Source: Glandiceps talaboti
Taxonomy: Eukaryota; Hemichordata; Enteropneusta; Spengelidae
Direction of reading: 5' to 3'
Assembly (NCBI RefSeq): GCF_964340395.1
Contig: NC_135558.1
Location: forward strand, 4,482,001 to 4,546,000
DNA length: 64,000 bases
Positions 12,998 to 25,149 of this stretch are shown here, one piece after another (within the stretch, counting starts at the first letter, position 1; each line of letters opens with the position of its first letter). The translations under genes were made by a program, and so were the position numbers. The notes under the pieces are model-generated. The model made no database searches. It saw only the letters and a list, made by a program, of their open reading frames with translations, and was not told the origin of the DNA.

Positions 12998-13605
12998 CCA
13001 AATAAATGCTTGTGAAGTAAATGCTCTTTATTTCGTTACTTATGTTGTATCATCATTTCAGGTATCTATGCATCGTATCTATGGTGATTATCAAAAAAAA
13101 GCAGGTTGGTAAATTTTTCTACAAATATATACATATATATAGTATTTATGAATACATTCTTGTTTAAATACATTGATTTTAGACAAATCTTACAAAGCTT
13201 TCATTGAGTGTGAAGGAGCAGAACTTATTTTGAAAAACTATTCTGATTTGTTTCTTGAAACTAAAACATTCACAGTCCAGTGAAATTTGTAGTTACAGTG
13301 ATGTGTCTGACATTATTTTCACTAGGAAACCCTTACTATTCAGTTTCCTAAAATTCCAAAGCCTCAAGTATGGCAACATTATTTGAAAAATGCATCCTGG
13401 TAACTATGTTCAACTTGATACTGTTTGTCTAATAAGTCAAATGTAACAGTATTTTCCAAATATGGTCAAATGTGGTCATATGTAATGATTACCTAATATG
13501 GTCATGTGTGACCATGATGTTTACCAAATATGGTCATGTATGCATATTACATTACTTCTAATGTAACAGTACTTGCTAAATATGGTTATATAGGAGAACA
13601 ACTCT

Positions 13606-13680
13606 GCAGACATGTGATGAAAACCTTGAACTCTCTCTCTGAAAATAATGAAGCCAAATATATCAAACTCTGATGTCTGA
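13606..13680 (+). ncRNA. SNORD81: SNORD81-like C/D-box snoRNA
   Basis: C box GTGATGA at 13614, D' CTGA at 13639, D box CTGA at 13670, stem CAGACA/TGTCTG. The guide CTTGAACTCTCTC before D' matches vertebrate SNORD81. It is the last snoRNA of the host, as SNORD81 is in human GAS5. Confidence 0.85.
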
Positions 13681-13960
13681 TGCTCTACATATTCATAGTA
13701 CTTGTATTCATGATTTGCCAGCAGTGTCCTCTTAACACGATTCTATTTTCTTCTCCCAGATCTGTGTTTCTGCTGCATTGTGAAATTGTTCATCTTCCAT
13801 TTTGCCAAACACTTGTATCAAGAAACTTTGGTGTATAATTTTGGACTGGATTGTGTTTGACAATCCAACATTATCATATCTTTGATATTTACTGTATTGT
13901 ACCATTTTTATTGTTCTCCAGTTGTGTAAGTTTTTAGCCAATAAACTTATGTTAAATTTT

Positions 13961-15948
13961 AAAATGTTGTTTATTGAATTATTGAATGGGTAGAAGTGTT
14001 GGTAATGGTAAATGAATCATCTATTTTGGGAACTGCATATTACTATAAAATCTATTAAAATACAGAATTTTAAAATTTTGTTTTAAAAAATTTGTACATT
14101 TAACAAAGTACAGCTCAAAATATATGAAAATTGGATTTTCTAAAATGTTATTTGTACCAGGAAGCAAGATTATGGGTTGTCGGCATTCAAAGCCGTGAAT
14201 TCAAATTGAACACCTTGGTTTCAAGTTCTACCTGTATAAGCCCCAAAGTAACTCCACTGTGGCACACACATTAGTGCAAGTGTCAAGTGAGATACAACTG
14301 GTAACACTGAAGTAAAATATTTGTAAGATTTGCCAGTCATTTATAGCATATCATAAATGTATAGTTTCAACTGCTTTGGTCATCTATCTGCCCAGTATAT
14401 GGTGTCTCTTGAAATGTAATCGATCTGTAAACACTGTTTTTGAGTATTCTTTGCTCCAATGTAAGCAGATGCCATAAAACATTGTCAAGATCTCATTGAG
14501 AGCCATTTGTGACAAATGAATGTTATAAATGAGTGACATGTAAAAAGTGCTTTACTTCAGCGTTACCTGTTGTAAGGTTGTATATCCCCTGTAATGTAAT
14601 CAATTTGTAAACAATCTTGCTGGCTAATGACTGACCAGTGTCACAACTGTGATTATATGCTACTCAATATTACATTTCCATATAACACATCTATAAAGCA
14701 CCTTCAACAAATGTTGTAATCATTGCACTGTACAATTATTACTCTGGCAGAGACTTGCAATTTGAGTTGCAGAGGCCCTAACCTCTGGGCAGGCACTGAC
14801 AGCACACGGACATGAAATGTTGCATTTTATCTCACTGTGAACACAAATAAACTTGTGTTTGAATCTTCCTTGCCTCATCCAACAGTGATGTTGATTTGTC
14901 TTCACAGTTAGATAACATGCATCATTTTACATGGTTGTGCACTACCACTATTTTGTTATTTGTAATTTAAAACACGTGAGATGTAAAACTCTATAGTCAC
15001 TCTGGTTGATAGTAATTTCTCATAGATCCTCAAATCATTTACCTGGTAAAACAATCGAGTTCTTGAAAATAAAGCAATGCACTCATTAAATTGTATTTAA
15101 AAGCATCCTAGCTTACCAAGTTTACATCAAATGCTATATAAAAAAAACACTGAAAACTTAACTATGGCAAGAGAGGACTGCAACCTTGTCTTCTCAGAGA
15201 ATAACTTCTGGGAAATTATAAATCTTAATATGGCATTAGATAAATAGCAGCTCGAGTTGGGAGTCACTTAAAGTGTAACCTCAAATGAAGAAGAGTACAA
15301 TGTATTTCCATGGTATAAGGTAATTGGTATCATTTGATGAAAATATTTACACCAGGGATTAGTTGCAAGTCAAATTTGCAAATTGAAGCAATGTTTAGAA
15401 TAATATAGCAATTTAGATCATGGTTTCCAAGGAATATACGGATTTCACAGGTCTTACTATATGGTGGTAGCATGTGAATATTAAATGAGCCAGTAATATT
15501 TGTTTCTTGTGTCATGACTAAGGATTCTATTTATGTATGAGTAAATGCTTCACCTGTTTGACAGGTTTTGTCAAACAGTCTGCTTGCTAGCTTTGCTGCT
15601 AGGCTAAACAGTTTGACAAATCTTGTCAACCTGAACTGTGAAATTTTACACGCAAGTAATAAGAACTCTTAGTTGTGTGATACAAGAACTAATTGTTGCT
15701 ATGTTTTACTGACCTGATGAATGTATTTAAAGGGATAGGAAACGAACTCTGACAAATATGACTGGTCCCCACATAAATCTGGGAATGCTGGCAAGCCATT
15801 AGTCTATAACATACAATGTTACAAACTATGCCATCAGCAGTTCACAGTCTACCAGGCCACCTCTCATTCTGCTTGATAAGTATGATCAAAACTGAATAAA
15901 AAAGCTGTCAAAAACTTCAGCAGCAGTGGTAAGAAGTACAGTGGAAAA
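13961..15948. other. Intergenic between snoRNA host and SMYD gene
   Basis: AT-rich sequence with only short chance frames. Besides one copy of an interspersed repeat at 15546-15690 I see no gene. It includes the 3' UTR of the minus-strand SMYD gene at its right end. Confidence 0.6.
15546..15690. repeat. Second copy of the MITE-like repeat
   Basis: Shares with 2400-2510 the blocks CAGTTTGACAAA, GTCAACCTGAAC and AAGTAATAA, in the same order. Its left half forms its own inverted repeat around GTTTGACAGG. Divergence suggests an old family. Confidence 0.55.
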
Positions 15949-18900
15949 TTATTTGTCTAAAAATCCCTGTCCTTTTCCTTCTCCAGCTGCATATTCCTTG
16001 TTCAATTCCTCTATTTCCTGCATCATATTCCGAACTGCCTGCACCCTCAATTCCTCTTGGCACTGAGTTAACAAGCCTTCTAAATCCTTTGTTAGTGGAT
16101 GGGATGGTCCATGGGTAATATTGAGGGTTTCAAAAGCCTGAAATACATAAAAAGGCAGTATTGGTTGTTTTCTGTGAACTTGAGTGATATTTTTTTGATG
16201 ATTTTATTTCATGTGTTTACTGTATTGTCAAAAGCCTAATAGTTTGTGATTACGTGATGTAGCAAGGCTAAAATGTCTGAATTGTATACTGTGATCTTAA
16301 AGTACTTCTTGTCTATCAAGTTTTTGAAGAATAAAACCCTCCTATTATTGCACATCAAATGTATCATGTAACCATACTAAAAACTACAAAAAAAAATTCT
16401 TAATTAAAGTTGGCTTTAAATAAATTTTGGAAGCAGTTACATCTGGCATTTCAATCCCAGGTTCTCAAATTAGCGTTGTATTATCAGTGTTGCCATGACA
16501 ATTACATTGGATTATTGTTTTGTTCTGGGCCAAATCTTTAATCCTAATCCTAATCCTAATCCAAACTTGGCCTTTAATAGCTCAGATGTTTTACCAAGAT
16601 AACTACTCAAGAAAAGTATAAATTTACATGTATTTGTTCTTTTGTCATGTTACCAATGATGATCGGTGCTATCAGAATGACATTAAGAATCATACTTGTG
16701 ATTCCCAATGTGTACACTATAAATATCTATACCTTTCATTTTACAATGACCATCAATGATCTTTCTTATGTAAATCTTTCTGTAAGAGACTTCACTCATT
16801 GTTTTAGTACAATGTAGGAATATACCTGTTGCAATGACTTCTCTCCAAGTTTGACGTCGGTTAAAAACACTTGTAGTTTACCAATCTTCATCAAAATAAT
16901 CCCAAGATGAGGATGATGTGTTGGATGATGTAATCTGCAAACAAACAAACAAAGTGGAGCTGTGTTTATTTCAATGTCATGTGATACTGGTCTCCCAAAG
17001 AAAGCAGGGCTGAGTTTATTTCAATGTGATACTGGTCACCCAAAGAAAGCAGGGCTGTGTTTATTTCAATGCGATATTGGTCTCCCAAAGAAAGCAGGGC
17101 TGTGTTTATTTCAATGTCATGTGATACCGGTCACCCAAAGAAAGCAGGGCTGTGTTTATTTCAATGCGATATTGGTCTCCCAAAGAAAGCAGGGCTGTGT
17201 TTATTTCAATGTGATACTGGTCTCCCAAAGAAAGCAGGGCTGTGTTTATTTCAATGTGATACTGGTCTCCCAAAGAAAGCAGGGCTGTGTTTATTTCAAT
17301 GTCATGTGATACCGGTCACCCAAAGAAAGCAGGGCTGAGTTTATTTCAATGTCATGTGATACCGGTCTCCCAAAGAAAGCAGGGCTGTGTTTATTTCAAT
17401 GTGATACTGGTCTCCCAAAGAAAGCAGGGCTGTGTTTATTTCAATGTGATACTGGTCTCCCAAAGAAAGCAGGGCTGTGTTTATTTCAATGTGATACTGG
17501 TCTCCCAAAGAAAGCAGGGCTGTGTTTATTTCAATGCGATATTGGTCTCCCAAAGAAAGCAGGGCTGTGTTTATTTCAATGCGATATTGGTCTCCCAAAG
17601 AAAGCAGGGCTGTGTTTATTTCAATGCGATATTGGTCACCCAAAGAAAGCAGGGCTGTGTTTATTTCAATGTCATGTGATACTGGTCTCCCAAAGAAAGC
17701 AGGGCTGTGTTTATTTCAATGTGATACTGGTCTCCCAAAGAAAGCAGGGCTGTGTTTATTTCAATGTGATACTGGTCTCCCAAAAAAAGCAGGGCTGTGT
17801 TTATTCCAATGTCATGTGATACCGGTCACCCAAAGAAAGCAGGGCTGTGTTTATTTCAATGTGATACCGGTCTCCCAAAGAAAGCAGGGCTGTGTTTATT
17901 TCAATGTGATACCTGTCTCCCAAAGAAAGCAGGGCTGGGTTTATTTCAATGTGATACCGGTCTCCCAAAGAAAGCAGGGCTGTGTTTATTTCAATGTGAT
18001 ACCTGTCTCCCAAAGAAAGCAGGGCTGTGTTTATTTCAACATGATACCAGTAAGTGTGCAATATACAGGGAAAGTATACCATTGTCTTCATAGGCTTGTA
18101 TGGAATTCAAACTAAATTAACACCTTGTGATAGTCCATGGTACTATTAATCAACAATTTTGATCATCTCAAATAATTAAGAAATACCCAACTATGATATC
18201 GCACCATGTCTTCCCTTACAAAGCCTTATTGGAATGGTTGTGAATGTTAGTATGTCCATAAACGGTTAACCTGATTGGCAGCCATTGACTAACACAATAA
18301 CCAATGGGTGCCATTGTAATTGCTAATTATAAAGGTACACATCAGTTCTAATGGTGTAGGCTTATTTTTGTGAATACCTTTCCGGAAAGCAGTGTAAACT
18401 TTATGGTTATTTTGTTGGTGAAAAGTCAAAGCATCTTTAACTTTTTCATTCAGAGTTAATTTTGGTGTCAGAAGCAGCCATATTGGGGAAAAAAACATTA
18501 CATAGGTAGTAGAAAAGAACTCTTATGATTGGTCAATTTGTTGTTGGATAATTACAATATGCAACTGTTCGGGGTGTCCTAACATAACTGTCCAAGTGTA
18601 TTTTTATATGATACAAACTTTATCACTAACATTTTGACTTTATGATACTACATGCATGATTACCTGCAAGGTTCAATTGCCATCAATCCAAACTTCAAGG
18701 CACCTTCCCATTTCTTCATAGCAACACATGCATCCATAGCTCTGTCCATCATCTGAACCATGTGGATATTGTAGTTGTGTAAAAACTCTCCTTCTACTTT
18801 CAAACACTTCTCACACAATTCTAGGATCCATTTATCATGTACCAAATAGTCAAGGATTCAATTTGTCTGCAAATTACAGACTAACACTACTGAAAACTAA

Positions 18901-21900
18901 TTAATTGAGCTATCGTAACTATTACAGCTGCTTGTTACATATAATGACTTACTTGTAACATTGTACACCCTGAACAGTATTTAACCACCTGTAGCAATCT
19001 GATTAAAATCCGATGTAGATGTCAGCTAACTGTTCATTGTTATTTTACCTCGGTATTTTTGCTACAATTGACCTTCGTGATGCATGTTAACGTTTTCGTC
19101 TTGATGGCCGCCTACTGGAAATTAATTGTAATATATTATAATGTAGTCATTTGCATATCACATGTTTACATGTTAGTACTGAACACCTGCTTTTTTTTCA
19201 TGTAATCAAAAGGATATTGACTGGAATTTGTTTCTTGGCATCTTGTATTTTTGTCATATTTTCCAGGATGCTTTTCATGGCCTCACAGTATTTCGTAGCA
19301 TGTGTTTTGCTTGACTGTTTTTCACAGCTTTTACATGGTAAAAGTCCACCTGAAATACAAAAATATATAGTATTGGAAATTAACATTATAATCTTGAATT
19401 CTTGCTTGGCAAGATGACTTTCGACAATCTAACAGAAAGAACCCCAAACTATCTCTATTATTGTGACATGCTGACATTAAGTTAATCAATAAATCAATCA
19501 ATTAATTAATTTGAGTTATTTAATTAGTTTGAATGCCCTACCCTATGACTGATACCGTCTGATAATAGGTTTTATAGTGATTGACTAATCAAATGAATAC
19601 ATTAACTTACCAAAAAAATGGATATTGATATGATCACACTCACAGTAGACTGGTTCAGTCTTTGGGAAAACCCTTTCAGTGTTTTAATTTGAATCAGATT
19701 CTGATACTTTATTGCCATACATATAAAAACACTAGAATTTGTGTAGACTTTGAGAGTACATTTTTAGGGACTTCAAGTGTTTACACTAGTGTAATTACAG
19801 GCCACATCACCAACACAAAGCTATCATCCATTTTTGTAACCTACTGTGTGCCACATTTATTGTTTTCATATATGTTTATCTCTGGTTGTTGAAACTTAAT
19901 GGTACCACAATTATATTGTACTAAGCATTTTTATTTCTAACTTCTATGATTTTCATGTATGTAGCACCCACCCCCCACCACCACCTCGACCATAAGTTGC
20001 AATTTAATATCTTGCACCTAGTACTCGGAAAGCAAGTTTTACATAAGATATCGTAACATCATTTTTGTTGTGTTTTCTTTATAGAAAAATCAAAGAATCT
20101 ACATTTAAAAGTCACATTGATATTTCAGTTCTTTTATTATTTTTAACAAAGTATCAAAACTGTTTCTGTTATAAGCATACCTTCATCATCTGGTAAAACT
20201 GGTTCACTACAATTTGGTGTACTACACCTAGCACTACGTTTTAACCTGTCCTGTAAAGTTAAAATGAAATAGAACATGTCACTAATTACCACTGTGAAAA
20301 ATTGTTAAACTTTGCATTAGATTAGTCATGGCAGCAAATATCATGTGACTACCAAACAAAATGTGGCTACCCTACAAAATACCATGGGATTCCCAAACAC
20401 ATACCATGTGACCGCCATACAAATAACATGTGATTCCCTAACACATATCATGTGACAACCCTAGTAATACCATGTGATTCCCAAACACATATCATGTGAC
20501 TGTCATACAAATACCATGTGACCACATAAAGTGAAATCATGAGATTGACAAGATAATGTACATTTTAACTGACTGTATTAGTAAGTCTCAAACCTTCTGA
20601 TCAAAAATAGTTTCCTTGTATATCTAAATCTTACTCACCTTTTCCAGATTTTCACAAACTTCACATGTACAATCAAAATAGTACATCTCTTTCAGTTCCC
20701 TTCTCCTCCTTGCAGTTGTAGTGAAAACTTCAATATAGCAGATAGTGATCTGAAGATCAAAACCAGAATGTTAATATAAAATGGTCGAATTGTGGATATC
20801 AAGAAGCAAAATTCAGGTGTCAAAAACAATTGTTAGCTGGTACAGCTATAGAAAAAGATGGTCCTGGCAAAAGAATTCCTATGTAATACTATTAGTCTCC
20901 ACTAACAAGATAATACTAAATGCAATGACTCAAGATTGAAACACAGCCCTTTAATCCATCTTGCTAAATTGTCCTTTCTCCTCACCCTAATAGCTTGATA
21001 CCCCAAATTGCAGTGGATAACCACACCATTTTAGTGTCACTCAGCTTAGAAACACAACTTATATCTTGACCAATTTGGCAAAATCGATGCTATATGGAGA
21101 ACCAATCAGCAAATGGACCCTTCGTCAGTTTTAATATACACAGTTTTAATATACACTGTTGTCTCCCCAAAACAAGTATGGCGTGTTTTGTATGCCTATT
21201 GGGCAGTTCACATACTATCTAGATCAGAATGACATTTGGCTGCATTTTGGGGATTCACATATTTTTTATTTATTAATTTTAAATGTGCTGATTCATCTAT
21301 AACAACTTGCACAGATAGCACTGTTTCAATATTTTACAACTAAATTCTATTAATTTCATATTTCTTAAAATTAAGCTCTATAAGTTATAGTGTACCTCTT
21401 CTCCAGGGTTGATTTTCTTGATAGATCTGATGTAGATATCTGTACCTCTGAAGACTGCCACACAGTTAGGATCACAACTATGATTAAGGAGTGCTACACT
21501 GCAATTAAGAAAGAATTATTGGATTTTTATAAGATTGACCACTTTTGTTAGCATGTTAAAATTAAAGGGCATGAGATGAGTTGAGAGGGTTTTGGGGTGA
21601 TGACTTTTGCTGCATTTGGAAAGGTCCCAGGTCCTGCAGTAATCTACATATTGAAGCATACGTTGCCATCACTTGCTATTAGCAGAACTCACACCCATTA
21701 TTCAGGTGTAATAAATAAACAATTTGATGAAAAATTCTTTTTAGGTTTCCAAAATGTCAGAAATCATATTATGCCATAAACTTTCCAAACAATATAAGAA
21801 GATGAATTTGATTGCCATTGATAGCCAGCTTATGTCAAATTAGTATGTAGAGTAGTATGTAGAGATGTTATGTGCATGCTCTGCATATTAGTAAAATCTA

Positions 21901-24900
21901 CCTGAGTTCCACAGAGATTTTATCAAGGTTCCCAACCAAAACTGTTGGACAAGGTATGAAAATCACTAAATTTTTTTACAAGATTTCATTCGTCCCACCC
22001 CAACCCCTGATGTTACTTAGGTTCCAAAACCTTAGCAAATACATGGTTATTTAACATAGATTAATTTATTTGGCCTGAAAAAATATAGAGATTTCTTATT
22101 GGACTATCTTACCCATTATAGATGCCAACACCACTACCCCTCATATCACCATCACAAATGGAAAAACAGTTGGACACCATTCGTCCAAAGATGGCAAATA
22201 ATTCTGGTGTTATTTCTGCAAGAACATCCTCGTCCATGCATTTCTTTAAAATAAACATCATTTGTGTAAATTGTTGTTTTCTATCATCCCTTTTCTCCAT
22301 TTCTTCAAGATCTACAAAACAAAAGCAGAAAAAAGTGTAAAATGTGTGATTTTTAATGTTTGTTCTTAGACTATAAATTACAGCGTGACTGTAGATTATC
22401 AACCAACATTATAGTCTAAATTTTCTAAGTGAAACCATGATCGTTTTTTTTTTTTTTTTTTAAGAAAACAATTCTTGGACAGAGGCTGATGATGAAACCA
22501 GACTTAGTGACTATAGCTGATGTCATAAAATCAATGTGGTGGACATCTTGTTTTTTAAATGCTAATCTGTGAATTCATCTATAATACTCTACATTATGAT
22601 TCATGATTGAGTCAGTATTGCGCCCTCTATGGCAAAGTATGTAAGGAATGATATGGGTAGATTACATGTTAGAATATGTATGTGTGTACTAGTTCTTGGC
22701 CTCATCAAAGTGACATACCAAGATATTTTCTGTTCTTGCTGACATATTTCCAAGTTTCTTAGTTCTTCATAAGTACATATTAAAACTTTATCATATTTTG
22801 TCATTTTATTTATATTCAAAGTATATATCTTACGTGACTGAAGAGACAGGAAGTCTTCCACTTCCTTCTTTGTGTCTTCATCTCTTGTTCGATCTCTAAG
22901 CTGAAATTCATAAAAAGAAATATGAACATGTAGTAACATTTTCATTTATTGGGGTATTTTTTATAAAAATGGTGTCTCAATTCGGACAAAGGTGAAAGGT
23001 CCCTTGAAGTGGAACAAACTGTATCTGAGCGCCATTTTCAATTTATCCAAGTCAGTGTACAAAATGTTAAATATACAATAGTGAATACTCATCAAAACTT
23101 ATTTAGAAGTAAATCTGATTTAACATACTAAGTACATGTACCAAATAATCCAAGTGTTAGAGGTTTACTAGTACAGTACTCTGAGATCCCAGCTATATTT
23201 CTAAATTGTTTTCTGTGTTTGTTTCCAGTGAGACATGTGACATCAATGTCTGCCAAAATTTAAAGTTTACTTTTTGTTGTTTTTAAGTGTTTTGGTAGAA
23301 ACTACACTTAATGTCCAATTTTATGTGAGGAGCACTTATTTCTTGTACTGAAATTTGCTGACAGGAAAAAAGCAGCTATTACATCTACTCAAGTTTTAAA
23401 AAGTTGATTTTTCCTTTAGATATTAGTTACCTTGTATATAATCCTGGCTACCAGTCTAGTACTGTCAGTAGGAACTTTAGGAGCTGTGATTTTTAATGAT
23501 GCACACTCTGCTTTGTGGTCAAGCCATGCTGACCTCTGAAAGAACAACAGTCTTACATTTAAACCTTAATGCAGGTTGAGTTTTTCATCTTTTTAACTTA
23601 AAGTTGTTATACATGTGAAAGTACAGCCATACAGAACAATGCATATAGTAGTGTAAATACCCAGAGTGTGTTGCACTTGCAATTATGTGTCATGGCATTC
23701 TGTCATGGTATGCTTAGCAAGTAGAATATACAAGTACGTTTATATAAATTAAGTGCAGCAAAAATAATAGATAAAACCATCTTAAAATGTAACTTTAACA
23801 AATAAAACATGCATCCCTCTAAAAACCAACAAAGACCTACCCATAGTATGGTTAACTTGAGAATAATATAGTTTCACATATTCCAAAGTAATGTATCAGT
23901 TTTTTCAGTAACAGACTAAGTGTATGACTGTATATGGAAAATTTGAATGGTTTCCCTACCTGACATTTTACATTGCAGTATCTTGCAAATTTACAACCAG
24001 AACATCTGAGGAGAGTAGTTCGACTATATGAAAAAAAAGAGGAAAAGAAAAAGTGTCAAACTCAAAATATCTAAATGTTATGTTCTCTTATGGAAATGAA
24101 AAGTGTCATTGGTTGTTGTTGTTGTTACATCATTATATCATCATCTCTCATAACAATGAACAATTTCAATTACATATACTACATTTTGTACAAGCATTGA
24201 TTTTTCTCAAATAATATCTGAGGGACTCATTTTACATTTATTTATGAACTCAAACACAACACACACACATACCCACATGGGGTAGTCATACACAGTATAT
24301 GGTTTATATATGCATTTATCTGTGAGTGTGTTTGCTTGTTTGTACGTTTGGGATGGGGTGTGTGAGGCAAATTATGTACAATCCCAGAAACGAAGATTAG
24401 TGCAGAAAGATTTGTATGCTAACTTTTGTGTGAAACTTATCACCAGAATCCTGCTACACATTTACTACAAATGCATCAATATATTTCTATACTAGAAGAT
24501 GTGTTCTTTTCATAAAGGTCGGGGAAATGTATTCAAGTAAAAACGTTGCCATATGTAGCCTGTGTAGACAAGGAAAACAACATTGTAAGAAATATTACGC
24601 GCACCGATGTTACAGACAGCTGTAATGGTGTAGGGGAATCCCCAATCCCAGATGCATTTGAAGTTTGATTGTTGTCATTATATAATACCTGTATTCACCA
24701 AAACAAAGTTTAACACAACTTACTAAGGCGTGCGTACATACACAAGATACATACACTGAGTATTAAAATCAATAAAATGCACTTTAAATTTCTCGTTTGT
24801 AGCTAGAAGTCTGAGTCATGACTCATACATGACTAGTCCAAACATGCTATACCGTCACAGGTATTTGATCAAGGGCTGATCACGGGGTACATTATGTATT

Positions 24901-25067
24901 GTTTACCTGTGAAAGCAGAAGTCACACCTCTCCCCTCGCTCAGTATTACACAGAACATATGCAAAGGGTTTTTCCTTCAGTACCAGCTCCCCCGTTCCAA
25001 TCTGCACAACGGCCCTATAGCCACGACCTCGTTCCTCCGCGGTAAATAGCTCAACTTTCGTCGCCAT
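15949..25067 (-). CDS. SMYD-family (SMYD1/2/3 clade) SET and MYND domain protein
   Basis: A protein-lysine methyltransferase with a SET domain split by a MYND zinc finger. Exons run right to left: 24908-25067 (MATKVELFTAEERGRGYRAV, then the first zinc cysteines), about 23960-24023 (LLRCSGCKFARYCNVKCQ, MYND), 23430-23533, 22834-22899, 22112-22312, 21393-21492 (ALLNHSCDPNCVAVFRGT, the SET NHSC motif), 20639-20751 (YYFDCTCEVC, post-SET), 20181-20251, about 19200-19350, about 18664-18840, 16826-16934 and 15949-16137 (NITHGPSHPLTKDLE, TPR-like C-terminal domain). The post-SET and C-terminal parts resemble SMYD1, the N-terminus SMYD3, so I do not choose a symbol. I prefer the ATG at 25067, in good Kozak context, over one 28 codons upstream. 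The exact borders of the exons near 18840 and 19250 are unsure. Confidence 0.9.
16960..18045 (+). repeat. Minisatellite, 45-bp unit, about 23 copies, in SMYD intron
   Basis: Units of 45 bp with the core CCCAAAGAAAGCAGGGCTGT, some lengthened to 50 bp by a TCATG insertion. I count 23 copies of the core plus a partial first unit. Because 45 is a multiple of 3, the array yields long open frames on both strands; these are not genes. The array begins about 25 bases from the acceptor of the 16826-16934 exon, so it supplies much of that intron's 3' end. Confidence 0.97.
20340..20530. repeat. Degenerate tandem repeat in SMYD intron
   Basis: About eight imperfect units alternating ACCATGTGA/TCATGTGA with TTCCCAAACACATA or CATACAAATA. 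Strongly diverged; nothing suggests a function. Confidence 0.7.
22446..22462 (+). repeat. Poly-T run
   Basis: About 17-18 consecutive T in a SMYD intron, a simple homopolymer. Confidence 0.9.
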
Positions 25068-25149
25068 GTTTCTGTGGAAAGGTATCCCTAACTTACCGGA
25101 AATGTGAAAGATTAGTTCATTATTTACTATTTCCTGTAGACTGGGTATC

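Larger units (their letters stand above)
4440..13960 (+). ncRNA. GAS5-like multi-snoRNA host gene (spliced, probably non-coding)
   Basis: A chain of small exons on the plus strand is bounded by good splice sites: about 7923-8006, 8302-8335, 8628-8684, 9760-9818, 10127-10172, 10561-10600, 11510-11581, 12008-12053, 12701-12769, 13063-13104 and 13761-13960, the last ending near AATAAA at about 13940. Nearly every intron between them holds one C/D-box snoRNA whose D box lies about 75-120 bases before the next acceptor, the usual spacing for intron-processed snoRNAs. No reading frame runs through all exons. A pyrimidine tract at 4440 (CTTTTCCCTATCTTCC) could be a 5'TOP start; exons before 7900 are unclear. 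The snoRNA set (44, 79, 80, 81, 74-like, 76/24-like) is that of vertebrate GAS5. Host identity is inferred from the snoRNAs; the exon sequence itself is not recognisable. Confidence 0.8.

Noticed and set aside
16960-18045. Regular repeats that could suggest a CRISPR array
   Set aside because: There are no unique spacers; whole units are repeated, and the DNA is eukaryotic and intronic.
16962-18115. Long open frames of about 90-200 residues on both strands
   Set aside because: They come from a 45-bp minisatellite whose period is a multiple of three; no domain or splice support.
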